DNA of 64,000 nucleotides from Gigaspora margarita (lineage: Eukaryota > Glomeromycota > Glomeromycetes > Diversisporales > Gigasporaceae), in the NCBI GenBank assembly GCA_009809945.1, contig WTPW01000185.1:174021-238020 (forward strand), in the 5' to 3' direction. The notes beneath the pieces are model-generated. The model was not told the origin of the DNA. It was given only the letters and a program-made list of their open reading frames with translations, and ran no database searches. Made by a program: the position numbers and the translations under genes. Every line of letters begins with the position of its first letter. The first letter of the stretch is position 1. Below are positions 58,970 through 64,000 of this stretch, piece by piece.

Positions 58970-59632
58970 ACGGGCGTTATTATAACAGATAAATAAAATG
59001 TATGTCTTTATAAATTATTATAAATTATATTAAATTATGTTTCCGTTAATTTACGCAAAATGTGTCCGGTACGTATGTACGTACGTACGTAATGGTCTGA
59101 CCAAAGAAAGTAGTTCATGTACGTCATAGCAGAGAATTTAAAATTACATTTTTCAAATCACAACTTGAAATAACGTTAAACATCTATTTAAATTGCCAAT
59201 TATCCATTCAATATGTCTATCTAAGTCAATTTCCAAAAGATTTCGAAAAATGAAACTCTATTCGTTTGATGATCTTTATAGTTTAAGCGTAGATTCATTG
59301 TTTTATTTTAAAATATTGCATAGTGTCTATTAGTTTTATTATTAGTTAAAGTTTCACAAGTTTCGTCATTTATCTTTATTAAAAATATTTATTATAATAA
59401 AATTGCCATATTTACGAACTTTTAGTTTTGAAAAGTATTAATTTTTTTTCAATTGTAGCTTTAAAAGAAAGAAATATTTATTTCTTACTGAATAATATAA
59501 CTCCATTACGCCGTGTATTATTTTCTGAAACCGCGTAAAATATTCTAATTAGAATCAACTCTATTTAGGAAATGATCTTCACATGTATAATTTAAATACT
59601 CGCCACCAAAAAACGTACATCTCAGTAAAATT

Positions 59633-61009
59633 ATGGATCAAGAAATCTCAATTAAAATTAAATTTAACATATTTAAACGTATTGAAAAACCATTAAATCT
59701 GATGTTGGCTTGCAAAGAATGGCGCAGCGTCGCAAACAATAGTGAGACTAAAGCTGAATTGATTATTAATACCTATGGAATTGTGCATGCTCTTTTTCAT
59801 GCAGTACGATTAGGCCCATCATTTATTGACCTACCTACTGCTCAAGCTATGATTGCGAAACGTGCAATTCTTTCAAGATACTTTATTCAAATGCTTCTCC
59901 TTCATTATGGAAATTACGATCCTAATTTAATAGGGCAAAAAATCTCGCATAATGTTAGACAAACAGACGCTGATCGAGTCAAGTCATTGCAAGAAAGATT
60001 GCATGCCCCTTGGGCTAGTTATTTAGAATTGTCTGTTTGTTCTTATTTTCTTACGGTAACACAAAGCCAATTTGAAGACAATAACCTTTGCATGAAAGGC
60101 AATGATATGGAACTTTTCCATTTCCTTTCTGCCGAACCATATATGATTAAAGATGCACCGGGCATTTTGCAAAAAAATATGAATGTTATTGAAGATCTAA
60201 TACTAAACAAAAAGTTCATTCCATTCCCTCCTAGACCTCCTAGGAAATTTACTGAACATTGCACTCAACATATGCCTAAAGAATATCCGTCTAAAGATGG
60301 CTATGAAAATAATAGGCTGTTAAATATTATCGCTCGTTCAATCTTAATTTGCAAAGATTTAGTTTTATTGTGGAAAGAAATTGGTTATTATGAGATCTGT
60401 AGTGACGTAAATGATCTCGTAATTCAAGGATCGCTTCTCATTCTTTTCCCGCCAAACCCACCAACTGAGTGGGTTCGGCCAGATGTTAAAACTATCACTG
60501 TGCGACTCATGGAATTAATTGAACTTAGTTTTCAACTAAGTTATAATGTTATAGGGAATATTCTGTATTTATTTGAAGTTAGACTAGAAGATATTGGTGA
60601 ATCATTAATAGAATCTTTTATATATATCAAACAAGATTTTCGAGATAACCTTCTAAATCATTATTTAACAGAAACATCAGGATCTAAACACAGCTCAAAT
60701 AAACCTGTCCATCAGATTTTTGCCGTTCAACGACAAAATAATAATCACCAGCCACAAAGACTGCAAAATGCTAGCAGCCTTCAAAGACTGCAAAATACTA
60801 GCAGCTTTCAAAGAACACTAAATACTGGCAGGCAAGCTGCAGGACCTCAAAATACTCTGAATTTGTTTATCGATACTTATACTCTTGTTCAACAATATAA
60901 TGACCTAGTTGGAGGAACAAATTCATTCTTTAGAACACAAGATGTTGAAATTTCACCGCAAAGTACCCACTTCTCAATTCATTTGTTTTTAGGGTTCTCT
61001 TTCACATAA
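59633..61009 (+). CDS. F-box-like lineage-specific protein
   Basis: Intact 458-codon frame from ATG at 59633 to TAA at 61007. The first 40 residues are a degenerate F-box-like helix pair (IFKRIEKPLNLMLACKEWRSVANN). In F-box proteins this part binds Skp1 and brings the rest as substrate receptor to an SCF ubiquitin ligase. Then comes a long helical region typical of a Rhizophagus-type family: IVHALFHAVRLGP, LSRYFIQMLLLHYG, LHAPWASYLELSV, YPSKDGYENNRLLNIIARSI, LWKEIGYYEICSDVNDLVIQ and GSLLILFPPNPPTEW. The Gln/Asn/Ser-rich tail has a 9-residue repeat (RLQNASSLQ, RLQNTSSFQ, then RTLNTGRQ). No intron is needed, though the hydrophobic last 15 residues might be intron read-through. The family call is remembered, not searched; the frame itself is certain. 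Confidence 0.8.
   Translation: MDQEISIKIKFNIFKRIEKPLNLMLACKEWRSVANNSETKAELIINTYGIVHALFHAVRLGPSFIDLPTAQAMIAKRAILSRYFIQMLLLHYGNYDPNLIGQKISHNVRQTDADRVKSLQERLHAPWASYLELSVCSYFLTVTQSQFEDNNLCMKGNDMELFHFLSAEPYMIKDAPGILQKNMNVIEDLILNKKFIPFPPRPPRKFTEHCTQHMPKEYPSKDGYENNRLLNIIARSILICKDLVLLWKEIGYYEICSDVNDLVIQGSLLILFPPNPPTEWVRPDVKTITVRLMELIELSFQLSYNVIGNILYLFEVRLEDIGESLIESFIYIKQDFRDNLLNHYLTETSGSKHSSNKPVHQIFAVQRQNNNHQPQRLQNASSLQRLQNTSSFQRTLNTGRQAAGPQNTLNLFIDTYTLVQQYNDLVGGTNSFFRTQDVEISPQSTHFSIHLFLGFSFT
60758..60835 (+). repeat. 27-bp coding tandem repeat
   Basis: AGACTGCAAAATGCTAGCAG, then CCTTCAA, is repeated once with few changes and then partly. It encodes RLQNASSLQ-type units in the tail of the F-box-like protein. 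The unit keeps the frame, so its number may vary between alleles. Confidence 0.85.
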
Positions 61010-61340
61010 ATATGGTTAAGCATAAATAGCGCTGTCCAATACGCCTGATTTTTTATATATACTTATAATGCCGGCGAAACAATATAATGCCGTAGTTTAA
61101 CTAAATGCAAAAATTATAAATATATATTAAAATTTAAGCATCTAATAATATATTTATAAGATATTAGTTTTAAGTTCTCGTAGAATACATTTTAGTTTAT
61201 GGTTTTGTTCTAAATTCGGTACTTTTGTACTCTTTCTTATAGGGTTGTATTTTCCATATTCGGGACGTTTTTTTATCATATATAAATAAATGAATTTTTT
61301 TCTTTAGTTACCTTGAAAATACTTGATCCAAATTAACCTA
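61010..61340. other. 3' flank of the F-box-like gene
   Basis: AT-rich, with AATAAATGAA-type possible polyadenylation signals near 61289. Nothing else seen. Confidence 0.5.
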
Positions 61341-61341
61341 T

Positions 61342-62425
61342 TGTCACGGTTAAAATGTTTAGCCCTGGCTTAAATGCGAATTTGTAACACCAGAAGACTT
61401 CAGTGACCCAAGCCATCCGATATTACAAGACTTTTGGTTGTGGCGTAGGCTTGGAGGTAATATTTGTTGTTTGTATGCAATGGGTGAAGGCACAGGTTAT
61501 TGTTGTCCATATATTGTTGGATAAACTAGTAATTGTTGGCCCTTGATTGTTGGCACGCCAAGAGTTATTGCCACTATGGATTGTAAAATTACGTATGAGG
61601 CTTTTCAAGCAATGCTGCTCGCGGCCCGCAAGCAGCGTTGAGAGTACAAGAAACCGCGAGAGAAATTAAAAGCGCAGTAGTTTATAGTAAATTAAAATGT
61701 ATTTAAAGCCTGAGTTTCGCGCTCTATGATCAGATTAGACAATGTCTCAGGATATGATTTAGATTAGAACGACTGGATTAGATAGTTTTAATAATAATTG
61801 GATTTTAGTTTAGTTTTATTTTATTTTTATTATTTTATCGTTATATTATTTTAGTGTAGTCTTTATTAATATTATTATAATAAATTACCCCCCCCCGATG
61901 CTTAATAAATTACTTCATATACGTCTAATTTAAATCAATCACGTATATTGATCAAGTTAAATGATAACCCCGATCAAGATTAATATATTCTCGTGACATC
62001 ATAAACCCGTGTACTATAGTTATAAATTTAAACCTACGTGAATCATCGGATCTAAATTGGACTGATATCCATCATTGCTCTCCCAACCGATGGTCACACT
62101 ATTTAGCCTTGAATACAGGAATCAGATCATGTTAAATTAAGCTAAAAAGTTATTGTATTTTTATTATATACGATCCAGTGTACTTTTATTTTCATTTCTA
62201 TTTCGAATTCGAACTCGTAAACCATTATTGTAGAGTATTCCAACCCGCCCACCTTGCGAGCTTATGTTTTTAATTATAATTTTTTTGATGAGTTTTCTTG
62301 GCACATATCGTAACGGGCTTGGGTTTCAGATCAGCCGGTCCGCGTGACTTGCTTCAAAAAGATCCTCAATTCCCGAACATGTGGTGGCTGTGTATCTAAA
62401 ACTTCGCTGACACAACCTTGAGTTG
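61342..62425. mobile_element. LTR-like / retroelement relic
   Basis: TGTCACGGTTAAAATG at 61342 matches the TGTCACGGTTAAATTTG at 56646, and TG with a TGTCACGG opening is usual for Ty3-type LTRs. The next 300 bases are GC-richer and hold decayed open frames on the minus strand (a Gln-, Thr- and Pro-rich stretch at 61423-61608). A C run (nine C) lies at 61889. No reverse transcriptase or clear second LTR is seen. Confidence 0.35.
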
Positions 62426-62429
62426 ATTA

Positions 62430-62746
62430 CCGTATATTCCCGAAAATAAGCAACCTTTTTTGGGGCAAAAATTACACGAAAAAACGGGGGGTTGCTTATT
62501 TTCGAATTGTTGAATTTTTTGAAAAATTGAAAAACGTACTAATAAAAAGTTATCCAAATACTATGAAATTTTTACTGTAAGTGTATTTTTGTGTCCTGAA
62601 CAAGTTTACTTAATGGCACTTCTGAGGTTTACTTAGTAAAATTTAGACTTTTATATGTAGCAACTGCTAACGCGTTTTTTGAGATTTTTGAAAAAAATCA
62701 GGGGGGTTGCTTATTTTCGGAGTAGCTTATTTTCGGGAATATACGG
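62430..62746. mobile_element. TIR element, CCGTATATTCCCGAAAATAA ends
   Basis: Terminal inverted repeats CCGTATATTCCCGAAAATAA, then GCAAC or GCTAC, at both ends, flanked by TA (62428-62429, 62747-62748). A second GGGGGTTGCTTATTTTCG lies inside each arm. The phrase GACTTTTATATGTAGCAACT links it to the 18812-19978 element. 317 bp, no ORF. Confidence 0.85.
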
Positions 62747-62933
62747 TATCTGTCTATAATTCTAGTAAGGCGGTTTGAAGTTACAATTTCGTTTGCACTC
62801 CTTACGAAGCTTAAGCGTGGAGGGGGAGGGGTGTCAATGCAAAAATAATCGCATTATTATTGGTTGGCCCATAAACAAGTGACTTACTGGAATCCTAAGA
62901 ACCCTAAAACCTAACAGCTAAGACGGCCCTTAA

Positions 62934-62976
62934 AGGCAAAACTTACGTTTTTGATACTCCTGCACTTACTTTTTGA
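62934..62976. mobile_element. Isolated end of the 48605-type element
   Basis: ACTTACGTTTTTGATACTCC, then TGCACTTACTTTTTGAT, is the same as the outer end at 48609-48651. The rest of the element is missing: a hairpin starts directly after, so it may have truncated it. Confidence 0.65.
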
Positions 62977-62983
62977 TGTACCT

Positions 62984-63159
62984 GTTGTGCCCCAAATGCA
63001 AATCGGCCCAGTTGTCAATTGGGACAGCCCAGATGTCAATATTTACAGCCAAAATAAAAAACTGGCCTAATCTACCCTAACCTAACACTAACATCTGGGC
63101 TAAATTAATTTTTAATTTGGCCAGATTGACAACTGGGCCGATTGCATTTGGGGCACAAC
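62984..63159. mobile_element. MITE, GTTGTGCCCCAAATGCAA ends
   Basis: GTTGTGCCCCAAATGCAAAT, then CGGCCCAGTTGTCAAT, is almost perfectly mirrored by ATTGACAACTGGGCCGATTG, then CATTTGGGGCACAAC. A second CCCAGATGTCAAT near 63030 is half of an inner pair. 176 bp. Confidence 0.85.
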
Positions 63160-63169
63160 TAGTGCTCCG

Positions 63170-63306
63170 AACGGGTCGGGTTGGGTCAGGTTATGAGCCA
63201 ACCCGAACCCGACCCAAAACTTCAGGTCAGGTCGGGTTGAAAACTTTCGGGTTAGAGCTTCAACCTGAACTGAACCCGACCTGACCTGACCTGACCCGAA
63301 ATTTTA
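63170..63306. repeat. GGGTCGGGTTGGGTCAGGTT-type simple repeats
   Basis: GGGTTGGGTCAGG and its complement CCTGACCTGACC run in both orientations. The stretch is GC-rich against an AT-rich background, which suggests the body of a small inverted-repeat element. Confidence 0.65.
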
Positions 63307-63423
63307 GGGCTAATATATTAAATTTTTTTAAAAAAAAGAATTCAATCGCCCTTTTGCGCTTAAACGTTTAATAATTCATGTAACGATGATAATCGAAGTT
63401 GGCTAATCAAATCTAAGCACAAT

Positions 63424-63520
63424 TAGTGATGGGCAAATCCTGATTTTTTAAAAAAACCTGCGCAGGATTCGTGGGATTCACGGGATCGAGTAGAGTCGCT
63501 GGATTTTTCATGATTAATAA
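63424..63520. mobile_element. hAT-like terminal fragment
   Basis: TTAGTGATGGGCAAATCCTG, with TAGTGATGGGCAAAT, is a typical hAT end. GGATTCGTGGGATTCACGGG repeats follow. The other end is not inside the window. Confidence 0.4.
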
Positions 63521-63667
63521 ATATATATACATATATATATGTATATATGATCACGAGGAATGTAATTTCTTGTTAAAATAATAATTATTTCTTATAAATC
63601 TTACAGCATTGATTACAAATAAAAATGCTTATATAGACTTTACCTACTTTTAAAACATTTGATCTTA

Positions 63668-63840
63668 GGCCACGCAAAGTTGATTTTTCATTTTGCATTA
63701 CATGGAATCTGAAAACATGGGTCGGTCGGTCGGATTTTTTTTTTTTTTTTTTAATTTACTGTAAATTAATAGAATAATGTTCACATCTAAGGTTATGCAA
63801 GGTTAATTTTTCATTTTGCAACAACAATGAATCAAAAAAT
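63668..63840. mobile_element. CACAAAGTTAATTTTT-family ends (two)
   Basis: GGCCACGCAAAGTTGATTTT and TCATTTTGCATTACATGGAA at 63668, and GGTTATGCAAGGTTAATTTT with TCATTTTGCAACAA at 63794, are in the same orientation and match the ends at 46161 and 46708. GGTCGGTCGGTCGG and a T run lie between. Confidence 0.5.
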
Positions 63841-63904
63841 TGGGTCATTAATCATATTTTTTCTGTCAGTCCTATCGGACAATTACGGGAAATTAAGGTC
63901 TTTG

Positions 63905-64000
63905 TCGGGTGAGACTGGATGAAAATAGTGTAAAAAAATAAATGTCAAAAATCGAACAATTGGCACAATTGGGATCTAAAAAAAAAAAAAAAAAAAAAAG
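63905..64000. repeat. Dispersed 80-bp repeat with A-rich tail, copy 2
   Basis: Same order of phrases as 10073-10153 (GGATGAAAATAGTG, AAATGTCAAAAATCGAACAA, CACAATTGGGATCTAAAAA), here ending in about 20 A at the window edge. Confidence 0.6.

Noticed and set aside
61423..61608. Gln/Thr-rich minus-strand ORF as a gag gene
   Set aside because: Too short and interrupted, no zinc knuckle; kept only as part of an LTR-like relic.

Overview
The window looks like a gene-poor, very AT-rich, repeat-packed piece of a eukaryotic genome. Most likely it is an arbuscular mycorrhizal fungus of the Glomeromycotina (Rhizophagus type). The reasons are GT-AG introns of 76-121 nt, a TKL-like protein kinase of the kind greatly expanded in these fungi, an F-box-like protein of a Rhizophagus-type family, a Crinkler (CRN)-type gene with a fused kinase-like end, and a dense layer of nested inverted-repeat elements. 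The organism call is inferred from remembered family resemblance, not from a search.

Layout. 0-7 kb: an AT minisatellite and several inverted-repeat elements. 7.9-8.8 kb: a broken LigB/DODA-type extradiol dioxygenase gene, between two Helitron-like hairpin ends. 14.1-15.0 kb: an intact two-exon protein kinase on the minus strand. 15-23.5 kb: hairpin elements and one 1.2 kb TA-flanked element. 23.9-27.5 kb: a short secreted-peptide ORF behind a TATA box, followed by an array of 19 sites in which a 3' splice site and a 5' splice site are only three bases apart (nine in one case). This is the most unusual object in the window. 27.6-31.1 kb: three members of a GC-richer inverted-repeat family. 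31.3-34.3 kb: a long-TIR element containing a hairpin and a tRNA-derived SINE with a 16-bp target duplication. 35.7-37.3 kb: tandem duplications, one holding a MITE whose empty site survives in the sister copy. 38-49.7 kb: more MITEs, a 704-bp foldback, hAT-like elements and a 1-kb inverted repeat around an assembly gap of 553 N. 50.4-52.2 kb: the decayed Crinkler-kinase gene. 54.1-56.1 kb: inverted-repeat elements inside one another. 59.6-61.0 kb: the intact F-box-like gene. 61.3-64 kb: LTR-like and hairpin elements.

The genes do not form a pathway. Two look intact (kinase, F-box-like), two are pseudogenes (dioxygenase, Crinkler-kinase), and one is a candidate small secreted peptide with an extraordinary possible exon structure. 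Nearly everything else is repeat-derived. All inverted repeats and repeat families were found by eye, so boundaries are good to a few bases and family names are tentative.
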